A DNA stretch of 64,000 bases from SIG447 sp045577075 (GCA_045577075.1 JAZNHR010000002.1:1-64000), one strand, 5' to 3'. Shown: positions 39,330 through 48,247, counted from the stretch's first letter. The notes: generated from the letters alone by a model not told the origin. Translations and numbers: made by a program.

Positions 39330-40697
39330 ATGCGCTTTCGAGATAAATTTCGCGATTTTAAAAACCGCCTTACAGACCGCCATATGTATTCAATTATTGT
39401 TGGTCTGATTGTCGTTATGGTTGCCGTTTTCGGATATCAGGCAAAAGTCAGCGCAGATTACAAAAACAGACTTGACGCCCAGTACATCCGCGCGTTTGAT
39501 GACCTTACGGAATACGTTTCCACAATTGAAACCTCCCTGTTTAAGTGTGCTGCAGTCTCTGATCCAAAAAGCGTTGTACGCCTTGCAAACGATATTTATG
39601 CAAAGGCAGCGTCTGCAAGCACATGCCTTGGGCAGCTTCCTCTTTCCGATGCCCATCTGGAAAATACGGCAAAATACCTTTCCCAGGTTGGCGATTTTAC
39701 CTATATGCTTGCGCTTAGCTACATGGACGAGCCGAATGTCAGCGAGCAACAGCGTCAAACAATGCTGGACCTTTCCAGATATGCCGTAACGCTTGAGGAA
39801 GGCCTCTATGATATGCAGCAAAAGCTTTACAGCGGCTCTCTTCGTTTCGGCACGCCTTCGGGCCAAAACGGGGACGGCTTTGTAGGTGATATGGAGCATT
39901 TAGAAGCACAATTCCAGGATTACCCCTCCCTTATCTATGACGGCCCGTTTTCCGACCATGTGCAGGATAAGGAATCCCTTCTTTTAAAAGATGCACCGGA
40001 AATCACAAGAGAGGACGCGGAGAGAAAAATTCAAGATGTTGTTTCCGCGGAACGTCTTGGCGAAATACGGTTTGATGGCGAAGTGGGCGGAAGGCTTCCT
40101 TCTTATATGTTTACTGTCTTCCCTGAAGACCGGAAAAACGGGCGCAGCATCTCTCTTCAAATCTCCAAAAAAGGTGGGATGCTTTTGCAGATGCTGGATA
40201 ATCGGGAAGTAAAAACCCAAGACATTGATATGGACACAGCGAAACATCTGGCAAACAAATATTTGGAAACGGTTGGTCTTTTCGACATGCGTGACAGTTA
40301 CTTTGAACTCAAAGAGAACATTGCCACAATCAATTTTGCCTATGCGAAAGGAAATATTTTGTATTACCCTGACCTTGTAAAGGTCAAGATTGCAATGGAT
40401 AGCGGTGAAATTCTCGGCATGGAAGCCGGCGGTTATGCCGCAAATCACACCGACCGTACCTTTCCATCTCCAAAAATCACCGCACAGGACGCACAAAAAA
40501 AGCTTTCTCCTGCGCTTTCTGTTGAAAACGTACAACTTGCTGTAATTCCAAGAGAAAGCCAGGACGAAGCTTTTTGTTGGGAATTTAAGTGCAGAATGGA
40601 TGATAAAACCTTTTTAATTTATTTAAATACGGAAACAGGCGCAGAAGAAGACGTTTTAATGCTACTGGAGACAGAAGGCGGCATGCTTACCATATAA
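39330..40697 (+). CDS. ypeB: Germination protein YpeB
   Basis: 455 residues: one N-terminal membrane helix (YSIIVGLIVVMVAVFGYQA, residues ~20-38), a helical YpeB-type N-domain to about 230, and PepSY-like repeats in the C-terminal half (VKIAMDSGEILGMEAGGY near 350). YpeB stabilises and is needed for the cortex-lytic enzyme SleB in spores. A sigma-G-like promoter may precede it: GAATA (39276-39280), 17 bases, AAAAATA. SleB is normally encoded next to ypeB but is not here. GAAAGGAAG SD. Confidence 0.88.
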   Translation: MRFRDKFRDFKNRLTDRHMYSIIVGLIVVMVAVFGYQAKVSADYKNRLDAQYIRAFDDLTEYVSTIETSLFKCAAVSDPKSVVRLANDIYAKAASASTCLGQLPLSDAHLENTAKYLSQVGDFTYMLALSYMDEPNVSEQQRQTMLDLSRYAVTLEEGLYDMQQKLYSGSLRFGTPSGQNGDGFVGDMEHLEAQFQDYPSLIYDGPFSDHVQDKESLLLKDAPEITREDAERKIQDVVSAERLGEIRFDGEVGGRLPSYMFTVFPEDRKNGRSISLQISKKGGMLLQMLDNREVKTQDIDMDTAKHLANKYLETVGLFDMRDSYFELKENIATINFAYAKGNILYYPDLVKVKIAMDSGEILGMEAGGYAANHTDRTFPSPKITAQDAQKKLSPALSVENVQLAVIPRESQDEAFCWEFKCRMDDKTFLIYLNTETGAEEDVLMLLETEGGMLTI

Positions 40698-40703
40698 CGT
40701 CGC

Positions 40704-40732
40704 AAATATTCCCCTCCTCAGCGGTTATACTA
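40704..40732 (+). promoter_or_regulatory. Possible sigma-G promoter of the SASP gene
   Basis: AAATA (40704-40708), 17 bases, TATACTA (40726-40732), one mismatch in each box to GnATA / CATACTA. SASP genes are normally read by sigma-G in the forespore. Confidence 0.4.
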
Positions 40733-40774
40733 TCTATGTACCGTAAAGGTTACAAACTGAATGTGGGGGTAAAA

Positions 40775-40951
40775 ATGATGCGTGGGCGTGGAATGATGAG
40801 TGAAAACTTAAAGCAGGAAATTGCAAAGGAATTAGGTGTGTATGACATTGTAAAGCAATCCGGATGGGGCGCTGTAAGCTCCAGAGACTGCGGTAACATG
40901 GTCTCTCGTGCGATTGAAATTGCAGAGCGCAGTGTAAAAAATAATTCCTAA
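40775..40951 (+). CDS. Alpha/beta-type small acid-soluble spore protein
   Basis: 58 residues from ATG 40775 (GGGGGT four bases before it). LKQEIAKELGVYDIVKQSGWG is followed by VSSRDCGNMVSRAIEIAERS, which matches the two SASP helices, although the usual LTARQNGxVGGxMV is altered to VSSRDCGNMV. These proteins coat and protect spore DNA and are degraded by GPR at germination; the GPR-site Glu region is not clear here. It is a divergent member. Confidence 0.85.
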   Translation: MMRGRGMMSENLKQEIAKELGVYDIVKQSGWGAVSSRDCGNMVSRAIEIAERSVKNNS

Positions 40952-40959
40952 AACAAGAC

Positions 40960-40990
40960 ACGGCAGGGAAAATATTCCCTGCCGTCTTTC
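40960..40990. terminator. Bidirectional terminator between SASP gene and nagA
   Basis: ACGGCAGGGAA (40960-40970), loop AATA, TTCCCTGCCGT (40975-40985). T-rich sequence follows on both strands (CTTTCC on plus; GTCTTGTTTT on minus). Confidence 0.85.
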
Positions 40991-40993
40991 CGT

Positions 40994-42124
40994 TTATTTT
41001 GTTCTCCAAACTTTACCGCCAATCACGGTAGCAACTAAGTCTAAATCCGGACTTAAAATGGTAAAGTCCGCATCAAAGCCTACTTCTATTTTCCCTTTCT
41101 TTTCCACACCAATCAATGTCGCCGGATTTTCTGTTGCCATTTTTACAGCATCATCAAACGGAATACCCCATTTGACTACATTTCGAAAGCAATCTAATAC
41201 ATTGGACGTACTGCCTGCCAAGGCACCGTCATCTGTTCTTGCAACACCATTTAAAACAGTAACATGCTGGCCGCCTAAGGTATAAGAACCGTCCGGCATG
41301 CCGGCAGCGCGCATGCTGTCGCTAATTAAAATCACTTTATCATAGCCCTTAGCTTTCATTGCCATTTTTGCAGCGGCAGGATGGACGTGAATGCCGTCAC
41401 AAATCAGTTCTGCATATACATCGGGATTTTCTAAAATCGCGCCAATCGTGCCGGGTGCACGATGGAGTAGCGGTGCCATACCATTATACAAATGCGTCGC
41501 ATTCCTTACACCGGCATCGATTGCTTTTTTGGCTGTCTCATAATCCGCGGCCGTGTGTCCGATAGCCGCTACAACGCCGCGACTTTCTAAATGCAAAATG
41601 GCATCGATTGCGCCCGGCACTTCAGGTGCCAGACTCATAATACGCACAAAACCGGGAGATACATTTACCATTTTTTCTATCTCAGCAATGTCGGCATTCC
41701 GTAGATATGCGGGATTTTGTGCGCCTTTATATTCTTCGGAGAAATATGGACCTTCCAGATGCACACCTAAAATAGTAGCACCCTCACCCTTTTCATTTCG
41801 CTTTGCCGCGCAAATTGAGGTACACGATGCGTCTACGGGCATGGAAACAGTTGTCGGCAAAAAGGAAGTGACGCCATGGTTTGCCATATAGACTTTCATG
41901 GTTTGCATTGCTTTATCCGTGGCATCCATCGTGTCCGCGCACATTGCGCCATGGGTATGTATATCTATAAATCCCGGTAAAACAAACGCGTCCCCAAAAT
42001 CCAGACAATCCGGCTCTAAATGAGTACCGATTGCTGAAATTATACCATTTTCGATGGTAAGCACCTTTTCTTCACGACCGAAAATCCGCCCTTTGATCTG
42101 CACAATTCTCATCCCCTTTTGCAT
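40994..42124 (-). CDS. nagA: N-acetylglucosamine-6-phosphate deacetylase
   Basis: 376 residues from ATG 42124 (AGGGTG upstream); the frame is open to 42178 but that would overlap spoIIP. GFIDIHTHGAMCADTMDA near residue 50 (metal-binding HTH), HLEGPYFSEEYKGAQNP near 125, AIGHTAADY near 190, ATHLYNGMAPLLHR near 212 and ISDSMRAAG near 265 are all present. It deacetylates GlcNAc-6-P in amino sugar or wall recycling. nagB is not adjacent. Confidence 0.94.
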   Translation of the reverse strand: MQKGMRIVQIKGRIFGREEKVLTIENGIISAIGTHLEPDCLDFGDAFVLPGFIDIHTHGAMCADTMDATDKAMQTMKVYMANHGVTSFLPTTVSMPVDASCTSICAAKRNEKGEGATILGVHLEGPYFSEEYKGAQNPAYLRNADIAEIEKMVNVSPGFVRIMSLAPEVPGAIDAILHLESRGVVAAIGHTAADYETAKKAIDAGVRNATHLYNGMAPLLHRAPGTIGAILENPDVYAELICDGIHVHPAAAKMAMKAKGYDKVILISDSMRAAGMPDGSYTLGGQHVTVLNGVARTDDGALAGSTSNVLDCFRNVVKWGIPFDDAVKMATENPATLIGVEKKGKIEVGFDADFTILSPDLDLVATVIGGKVWRTK

Positions 42125-42169
42125 ATCTTCTACACCCTGTCCATAAAATACATACTGTGAGGTGTAGCC

Positions 42170-43186
42170 ATGAAACAAAAATCCTTTAAATTGATTCTGC
42201 TGTTTTTTATAATTTACAGCATACTATTTCTGTGCGGTGCAGGCGTACTTTTTACAGGCGGACGGGCAGTCTCCTTTTCCGGAGAGTCTGTTTTTGCCGC
42301 CACGCCTTCCCTGTCTGTCCCGGATATTTCCTTTTATTCCGCCCTCCCCTTTGTCTTTAAGCCTTCCGCGGAAGAGGAACAAATAAATCCGGCAGTTCAA
42401 AGTCCTGTAGTAAAGCAGGAGCAATTTAAGACGTATGACGCCGAGCCGGCAGTCATGGGGAGCGTCTTGCAAATTAAAAACAGCACGGACTACGCCGTGG
42501 ATACAGAGGCACTTCTCGCTTCCCCGTTCCCTTTGGGAAACGACGGGCCAAAGGTGTTAATCGTACATACACACACCTCGGAGGCCTACGCCCAAAGTGA
42601 AAGCTATGCCTATGTGCCCTCCGATGCATATCGAACGGAAAACACGGAGTATAACATTTGCCGCGTGGGAAAAAAGCTCGCAGAAACCTTGGAACGCCAC
42701 GGCATCTCTGTTTTGCACGATACAACAAGCCACGACTATCCGTCCTACAGCGGCTGCTATGCCCGTTCTCTCTCTACGGTGGAAAAAAACCTGGCAGAGC
42801 ATCCATCTATCGAAGTTGTGATTGATTTACATCGCGATGCTATTTCTGATGCGGAGGGAAATTATTTGAAAACCACAGCAGAAATTGACGGCAAAGAAAG
42901 TGCACAAGCCCTTGTGGTAGTAGGAACCGATGCCGGTGGTCTACCACATGACACATGGGAGAATAATTTATCTTTGGGTCTTAAGGTGCAAAAGGCAATT
43001 TGTGAGATGTATCCGGGTCTTGCGCGCCCCCTGCATCTCCGTACAGAACGGTTTAACGGGCACGCTTCGAAAGGAGCGCTTCTCATTGAAATCGGCTCCA
43101 ACGGCAACACAATGGAAGAAGCCCTGTACTGTGCGGAACTTGTAGGAAACGCACTCTCAAAAGCACTTTTAGGCCTTATGAAATAG
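42170..43186 (+). CDS. spoIIP: Stage II sporulation protein P
   Basis: 338 residues: N-terminal membrane helix (LILLFFIIYSILFLCGAGVLF), variable linker, and amidase_3-like SpoIIP domain with VLIVHTHTSEAYAQ near 125, VVIDLHRDAISD near 218 and LIEIGSNGNTMEEA near 305. SpoIIP is an amidase and endopeptidase that, with SpoIID and SpoIIM, thins septal peptidoglycan for engulfment; spoIID is 15 kb away in this window. Probably sigma-E dependent: CATACTGT (42151-42158) fits a -10, but no good -35 is seen. SD GAGGTG. Confidence 0.93.
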   Translation: MKQKSFKLILLFFIIYSILFLCGAGVLFTGGRAVSFSGESVFAATPSLSVPDISFYSALPFVFKPSAEEEQINPAVQSPVVKQEQFKTYDAEPAVMGSVLQIKNSTDYAVDTEALLASPFPLGNDGPKVLIVHTHTSEAYAQSESYAYVPSDAYRTENTEYNICRVGKKLAETLERHGISVLHDTTSHDYPSYSGCYARSLSTVEKNLAEHPSIEVVIDLHRDAISDAEGNYLKTTAEIDGKESAQALVVVGTDAGGLPHDTWENNLSLGLKVQKAICEMYPGLARPLHLRTERFNGHASKGALLIEIGSNGNTMEEALYCAELVGNALSKALLGLMK

Positions 43187-45541
43187 CTAGAAGAGTCCAA
43201 CTGCAATCCAAATGCCGCGAACGACGAGGGCACAAATCCAAGCAATCAGGCATTGCCCTAACACAATACCAAGTGCCCACTTTCCGCCAAGCTCACGTTT
43301 TATGGATGCCACGGCCGCAACACACGGCGTATATAAGAGGCAAAACACCAACAGCGCCAAAGCGGACATAGGAGACAAAACGGACAGTAACTCGGTTCCC
43401 TCTCCCACCAGTACCGACAAGGTAGAAACTACGCTTTCCTTCGCCATAAAGCCGGCCACAAGAGCCGTTACAATTTTCCAGTCCCCAAATCCAAGGGGTG
43501 CAAAAAGAGGTGCTAAAACGCCGGAAACGCTCGCAAGCATGCTATCCTGCGCGTTTTCAACAATATTAAAGCGAAAATCAAAGGTCTGCAAAAGCCATAC
43601 CACAATGGACGCGATGAAAATAACTGTAAACGCTCTTTGCAAAAAGTCCTTCGCTTTGTCCCACAACAGGCGCGCTACGTTCTTTGCGCCCGGCATACGG
43701 TAATTTGGCAGTTCCATTACAAAGGGTACCGCCTCACCTTTAAACGCCGTACCTTTAGAAATATATGCCGTAAGTACACCCACCAAAATACCGAGAAGAT
43801 AAAGACCAATCATAATGAGTGCCGCATGGTTTGGGAAAAAAGCGGCGGTAAAAAAGCCATAAATCGGGAGCTTTGCCGTACAGCTCATAAAGGGTGTAAG
43901 CATAATCGTAAGCTTTCGGTCACGGGCTGAGGGAAGCGTTCTGCTTGCCATAACACCCGGCACCGTACACCCAAAACCAATCAGCATGGGGACGATACTT
44001 CTGCCCGAAAGGCCGATCCTCCGAAGCAGCTTATCCATAACAAAAGCAACACGTGCCATATAGCCGCTGTCCTCAAGGAGTGATAAAAAGAAAAACAGCA
44101 CCACAATAATGGGAATAAAGCTCAAAACACTTCCTACGCCGCTAAAGATGCCGTCAATGATAAGCGCGTGCAGGACGGGGTTTACATGAATGGTTGACAG
44201 CCAAGCGTCCACAGACGTAGAAAGAAATGTAATACCCATTTCCAAAACTTCCTGCAGGTATGCACCAATTACACTAAAGGTAAGCCAAAACACAAGCGCC
44301 ATGATGCCGACAAAGGCCGGAATAGCCGTATATTTCCCGGTCAAAATTTTGTCCAGGTTGCGACTTCGTCTATGCTCGCGGCTTTCCTTCGGTTTTACCA
44401 CCGTTTTTTGACACAGCTTGTGAATAAATGAAAAACGCATGTCTGCAATGGCGGCGGCGCGGTCAAGCCCTCGTTCTTCTTCCATCTGACAAATAATGTG
44501 CTCAATGGTTTCTTTTTCGTTTTGAGAAAGAGAGAGTGCCTGCATAATAAGTGCGTCACCCTCTATCAGCTTACTCGCGGCAAACCGCACCGGTATTCCT
44601 GCCGTATGGGCGTGGTCCTCAATAAGATGCATGATGCCATGGATGCAGCGGTGCACGGCACCACCATTTTTATCTTTATCACAAAAATCCGTTCTGCCCG
44701 GCTTTTCCTGATAACGGGCAATATGAACGGCATGACGTACAAGTTCTTCTACGCCTTCGTTCTTTGCGGCAGAAATGGGTACGACGGGGATTCCGAGCAT
44801 TTCTTCCATTTCATTGATATGAATTGTTCCCCCGTTTCCCCGCACTTCGTCCATCATATTCAAAGCCAAAACCACGGGGACATCCAGTTCCATGAGCTGT
44901 AGCGTCAAATACAAATTTCGTTCTATGTTTGTAGCGTCTACAATATTGATAATGCCTGTAGGCTTTTCTTTTAAAATAAATTCCCGGGAAACAATTTCCT
45001 CTCGACTAAAGGGGGAAAGTGAATAAATGCCGGGCAGGTCTGTCACTTCCGTATCGCTCTCACCACGGATAGCCCCGCTCTTTCGGTCTACGGTAACACC
45101 GGGAAAGTTTCCTACATGCTGGTTTGCCCCCGTCAAATGATTAAACAGCGTTGTTTTCCCGCAGTTTTGATTACCTGCAAGGGCAAAGGTGAGCTTGTGT
45201 CCTTTGGGCAAGGGATTTTCTTCTGCTTTTACATGGTATTTTCCGCTTTCGCCAAGGCCCGGATGTGCCGCCTTCTTCGTTGGTGCATTCGCATTGTTCA
45301 GCACTTCCTTTTGGGGCTCCATTTCACGAATACCGATTTTTTCCGCATCCGCCTTCCTTAATGTAAGCGTATAGCCATGAATTTCCAGCTCCATGGGGTC
45401 GCCCATGGGCGCATACTTCATAAGCGTAACCGCCGCCCCGGGGATTACACCCATGTCCAGAAAATGCTGACGGAGACGGCCTTCTCCTCCGACTTCCGTT
45501 ATAATTGCACTTTTTCCGATTTCTAAATCTTTAAGCGTCAT
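43187..45541 (-). CDS. feoB: Ferrous iron transporter FeoB with fused N-terminal FeoA domain
   Basis: 784 residues. Residues 1-73 are a FeoA SH3-like domain (GKSAIITEVGGEGRLRQHFLDMG, then MELEIHGYTLTLRKADAEKI; partial quotes). After a ~40-residue linker comes the G domain (LAGNQNCGKTTLFNHLTG near 122, VTDLPGIYSLSP near 166, NMMDE near 229) and the membrane part from about 400 with two Gate motifs (GFGCTVPGVMASR near 545; LLYTPCVAAVASIKRE near 745). It imports Fe(II). Genes feoA and feoB are usually separate. It follows the deacetylase by 18 bases. Confidence 0.95.
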   Translation of the reverse strand: MTLKDLEIGKSAIITEVGGEGRLRQHFLDMGVIPGAAVTLMKYAPMGDPMELEIHGYTLTLRKADAEKIGIREMEPQKEVLNNANAPTKKAAHPGLGESGKYHVKAEENPLPKGHKLTFALAGNQNCGKTTLFNHLTGANQHVGNFPGVTVDRKSGAIRGESDTEVTDLPGIYSLSPFSREEIVSREFILKEKPTGIINIVDATNIERNLYLTLQLMELDVPVVLALNMMDEVRGNGGTIHINEMEEMLGIPVVPISAAKNEGVEELVRHAVHIARYQEKPGRTDFCDKDKNGGAVHRCIHGIMHLIEDHAHTAGIPVRFAASKLIEGDALIMQALSLSQNEKETIEHIICQMEEERGLDRAAAIADMRFSFIHKLCQKTVVKPKESREHRRSRNLDKILTGKYTAIPAFVGIMALVFWLTFSVIGAYLQEVLEMGITFLSTSVDAWLSTIHVNPVLHALIIDGIFSGVGSVLSFIPIIVVLFFFLSLLEDSGYMARVAFVMDKLLRRIGLSGRSIVPMLIGFGCTVPGVMASRTLPSARDRKLTIMLTPFMSCTAKLPIYGFFTAAFFPNHAALIMIGLYLLGILVGVLTAYISKGTAFKGEAVPFVMELPNYRMPGAKNVARLLWDKAKDFLQRAFTVIFIASIVVWLLQTFDFRFNIVENAQDSMLASVSGVLAPLFAPLGFGDWKIVTALVAGFMAKESVVSTLSVLVGEGTELLSVLSPMSALALLVFCLLYTPCVAAVASIKRELGGKWALGIVLGQCLIAWICALVVRGIWIAVGLF

Positions 45542-45559
45542 ATTTTTTGCTCCATACTT

Positions 45560-46630
45560 TTAAAATCCGTAATACGCCGTTCCGGCAGTAAGAGAAACGC
45601 CTTTTGCCGCCGCAAGTTCTCGCACGGTAACAAGCTGAAACCCTTTTTTAAGTAGTGCCGGTACAATCATTTTCACCGCATCCGCGGTGGCACCATAGAT
45701 ATCATGCATTAAAATAATGTTACCGTCAGAAGCGTACTGCACGACATGCTGTGCAATGCGGTTTGCATCTTGCGTTTGCCAGTCTCTGGGGTCTACATTC
45801 CAAAGGACAAGCGGCATCCCTGCGTTTGCACGAACAGATGCGTTGTGGTTTCCGTAAGGGGGACGCAGGGAAACAGGATTTTCTCCGATTATATTTTTGA
45901 CAATAGTATTCGTTCTGGTAATTTCCGAGCGAATTTTTCCTACGGAAGATGCGGACAAATCCGGATGCAAATACGTGTGATTCCCTATGTCGCACCCAAG
46001 GCTATGCGCGCGCTTTATCTGTGCCGGATACTGTTCTGCCTGACAACCCAGCACAAAAAATGTTGCCCGTGCACCATACCGTTCCAAAGTGTTTAAAATG
46101 GAATCTGTATGTACGCCGTGGGGGCCGTCATCAAACGTGAGTGCCACCATAGGTCCTTCGATTGGCATGCGCCTCCAGCCCAAGGCAAGATACGCCTCTA
46201 CCTCTGTTTTGTACACCACAATGGAACAGTTGCCGGGCGCGTAAAGCGTTTCCACCGTTTCCTCGTATGTTTCATACCAGCCTACAGAAAGATACGCCGG
46301 GACTTCCGATTTATAAACGGTTATTCTTCTGCCGTCAAGCGCGTAAAGCTCCTTGACCGTTTCTTCATATGTTTCATACCAGCCAACCGCCACGTATGCC
46401 GGTACCTCGGCTTTATAAACGCGCACGCTTCGGCCGTCCATAGAGTAGAGCGTGGCAACAGTTTCCTCAAAGGAATTGTACCACCCTAAATGCAGATATG
46501 TATCTACCGCCGTTTCGTCCACAATCGCGGTTCGACCGTCCGGTGCATAAATCATACTGTTTGTGCTTCCTACCGGCATGGAAATGCATAAAAGCAATAC
46601 TGCCAGAAGAAAACTTGTGCTTTTTTTCAT
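45560..46630 (-). CDS. Secreted polysaccharide deacetylase with 34-residue tandem repeats
   Basis: 356 residues. Signal peptide (FLLAVLLLCISMPVGSTN). Residues ~27-154 hold three full and one partial 34-residue repeat of the form LYALDGRRITVYKSEV...GWYETYEETV. The C-terminal NodB domain has LTFDDGPHG near 164, GNHTYLHPDLS near 216 and SLRPPYGNHN near 252, with metal-binding Asp-His-His present. Such enzymes deacetylate peptidoglycan GlcNAc or MurNAc (PdaA is a spore cortex example). The repeats may bind the wall. It has a sigma-A-type promoter and is read with feoB. Confidence 0.88.
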   Translation of the reverse strand: MKKSTSFLLAVLLLCISMPVGSTNSMIYAPDGRTAIVDETAVDTYLHLGWYNSFEETVATLYSMDGRSVRVYKAEVPAYVAVGWYETYEETVKELYALDGRRITVYKSEVPAYLSVGWYETYEETVETLYAPGNCSIVVYKTEVEAYLALGWRRMPIEGPMVALTFDDGPHGVHTDSILNTLERYGARATFFVLGCQAEQYPAQIKRAHSLGCDIGNHTYLHPDLSASSVGKIRSEITRTNTIVKNIIGENPVSLRPPYGNHNASVRANAGMPLVLWNVDPRDWQTQDANRIAQHVVQYASDGNIILMHDIYGATADAVKMIVPALLKKGFQLVTVRELAAAKGVSLTAGTAYYGF

Positions 46631-46664
46631 TGGTAACCTCTTCTTTTGTAAATTTCCATTTTAA

Positions 46665-46693
46665 ATTCTACCACAAACAGGAGCACTTGTAAA
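46665..46693 (-). promoter_or_regulatory. Promoter of the deacetylase-feoB unit
   Basis: Minus strand: TTTACA (complement of 46688-46693), 17 bases, TAGAAT (complement of 46665-46670). The rest of 46694-46800 is AT-rich and without a gene. Confidence 0.75.
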
Positions 46694-46800
46694 GGGAAAT
46701 ATGCGGGATTTTTCATAAATAAGGCTAACTTTCGAAAAGGGAGCTATAAAAAATAAAAGATCGTTTTCGGCAATGAAAAATGTTGTTTCTTTATACAGTG

Positions 46801-47352
46801 TTACTTTACAAGCGAGATTAAAAAGTAACATCGCTCACTTGTATATTGAATCCCCGCAGAATTTCGTGCCAATGGTTCACCGGAACCACCTTCCCATTCT
46901 GCCGCAGCATCATCCATGCCTTTTTCCTTTTCTTTTATCCACTTATCCTCTTCTGCTTCCAAAAGAGAGAACTCTTCTACATTCATAGTAGACTTTAAAT
47001 ATTGAAAGACTTCATTAAGTAAAGAATCCCATTTAACATATACAGCATACGATTCTGTGTTTAATGCAGTTTGCGTTGTTGCGGTTTCATAGTTTTCCTT
47101 GCTATACGTTTCAATCGCTTCCGCTTTTTTCATAAACACGTCATATTGCCCTACCGTATTTGAATGTATTATGTTGCCGTCCGTGTCACCAGCGGATTTT
47201 TCTTCATCTTGTGAAAGCGCAACAATTGGATTTGATTTTACTTCTGTGTCGTTCTTTTCTAAATCTAAGCCGTTTCGTTTACAGGCCGACATAGTGATGG
47301 AAAGAGCAATCAAACAACAAAGGATTAAAATGCTGGTTTTATTAAGCTTCAT
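46801..47352 (-). CDS. Lipoprotein with LprI/DUF1311-like domain
   Basis: 183 residues. Lipoprotein signal with lipobox MSAC (Cys24) after LILCCLIALSITM. The C-terminal ~100 residues (TQTALNTESYAVYVKWDSLL, then LKSTMNVEEFSLLEAEEDKW) fit the LprI/DUF1311 type, a helical lysozyme-inhibitor-like domain. Function here is unknown. Base composition is more AT-rich than that of its neighbours, and it follows tRNA-Asp, a common place for acquired genes. Confidence 0.75.
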   Translation of the reverse strand: MKLNKTSILILCCLIALSITMSACKRNGLDLEKNDTEVKSNPIVALSQDEEKSAGDTDGNIIHSNTVGQYDVFMKKAEAIETYSKENYETATTQTALNTESYAVYVKWDSLLNEVFQYLKSTMNVEEFSLLEAEEDKWIKEKEKGMDDAAAEWEGGSGEPLARNSAGIQYTSERCYFLISLVK

Positions 47353-47395
47353 ATTTTCGCCTCCGCGCAGTTAATATACCACATTGATTTTTATC

Positions 47396-47435
47396 GATGA
47401 AAAAAGACATTTTTCATTAAGAAAAATGTCTTTTT
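47396..47435 (-). terminator. Terminator after tRNA-Asp
   Basis: Minus strand: AAAAAGACATTTTTC and GAAAAATGTCTTTTTT with a TTAAT-type loop (47401-47435). The stem is long and AT-rich and ends in a T tract. Confidence 0.85.
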
Positions 47436-47436
47436 C

Positions 47437-47513
47437 TGGCGACCCGGATGGGGCTCGAACCCACGACCTCCAGCGTGACAGGCTGGCGTTCTAACCAACT
47501 GAACTACCGGGCC
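47437..47513 (-). tRNA. tRNA-Asp (anticodon GTC), CCA encoded
   Basis: 77 bases. GGCCCGG pairs with CCGGGTC, then G and CCA. Anticodon stem CCAGC/GCTGG encloses CTGTCAC, giving GTC (Asp). It lies 31 bases after rpsR with a small terminator between, so it may rely on readthrough or processing of the rpsF-ssb-rpsR transcript; no separate promoter is seen. Confidence 0.95.
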
Positions 47514-47515
47514 AT

Positions 47516-47535
47516 AAAACCCCGCAAAATGCGGG
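47516..47535 (-). terminator. Short terminator after rpsR
   Basis: Minus strand: CCCCGCA, loop TTT, TGCGGGG, then TTTTATGG. The T tract is short, which would allow readthrough into tRNA-Asp. Confidence 0.6.
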
Positions 47536-47544
47536 GACTTATGT

Positions 47545-47793
47545 TTATTCAGAAGTATAGGGGAGCAATGCAATATGTCTTGCTCTCTTGATTTCTGTTG
47601 TGAGCTGACGCTGGTGCTTTGCACAGGTGCCGGTCATACGACGGGGCAGAATCTTCCCTCTGTCAGAAATAAAACGGCGCAGACGTGCAACATCCTTGTA
47701 ATCGATGTGTTCTACCTTATCAGCGCAGAAAATGCAGACCTTCTTCTTTGCCTTGCGGCTGCGGTACGGTCTTTCGCTTCTTTCTCTATCCAT
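47545..47793 (-). CDS. rpsR: 30S ribosomal protein S18
   Basis: 82 residues. KKKVCIFCADKVEHIDYKDV near residue 16, RRFISDRGKILPRRMTGTCA near 39 and HQRQLTTEIKRARHIALLPY near 60 are diagnostic for S18. The C+ form has a CxxC (CIFC) with a further Cys. It is the third gene of the usual rpsF-ssb-rpsR operon. Confidence 0.97.
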   Translation of the reverse strand: MDRERSERPYRSRKAKKKVCIFCADKVEHIDYKDVARLRRFISDRGKILPRRMTGTCAKHQRQLTTEIKRARHIALLPYTSE

Positions 47794-47824
47794 GGATCTA
47801 TTCTCCTTTCCGTGATTTTAACGT

Positions 47825-48247
47825 TTAGAAGGGCAAGTCATCATCCGTGGCATCCGGGCCAAACTCCATGGGGAGTTCTGCACCGCTGCCGGTGGAAAAG
47901 CCGCCGCCACTGGGGGCCGCGCTATCCTTCTTGCTCTCCACAAAATGCGCTTCATTGACAACTACTTCCGTTACCCAATGGCGCTTACCCTCTTGGTCAT
48001 CCCAAGTGCGGGTTTGAATGGAACCGTCAACACCAATCATGTTTCCCTTTGCAAAATAACGAGAGATAAAATCTGCCGTATTTCGAAATGCAACACAGTT
48101 AATAAAATCGGTTTGCCGTTCTTCCCCCTGCCGCGCGTAGCTTCTGGCTACGGCAACGGTGAAGGATGCAACGGATACACCGCTTTGTGTCGAACGCAGT
48201 TCCGGGTCCTTGGTCAGCCGACCGACTAAAATCGCTTTGTTCAGCAT
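47825..48247 (-). CDS. ssb: Single-stranded DNA-binding protein
   Basis: 140 residues. LNKAILVGRLTKDPELR at the N-terminus, DFINCVAFRNTADFISRYFAKG near 44, and a Gly/Ser-rich linker ending DDDLPF, the tip that recruits replication proteins. The size is short for SSB, mainly because of the short linker. Middle gene of the rpsF-ssb-rpsR operon. Confidence 0.96.
   Translation of the reverse strand: MLNKAILVGRLTKDPELRSTQSGVSVASFTVAVARSYARQGEERQTDFINCVAFRNTADFISRYFAKGNMIGVDGSIQTRTWDDQEGKRHWVTEVVVNEAHFVESKKDSAAPSGGGFSTGSGAELPMEFGPDATDDDLPF

Noticed and set aside
42121..42158. Clear sigma-E promoter for spoIIP
   Set aside because: CATACTGT fits a -10, but no acceptable -35 lies 13-16 bases upstream.
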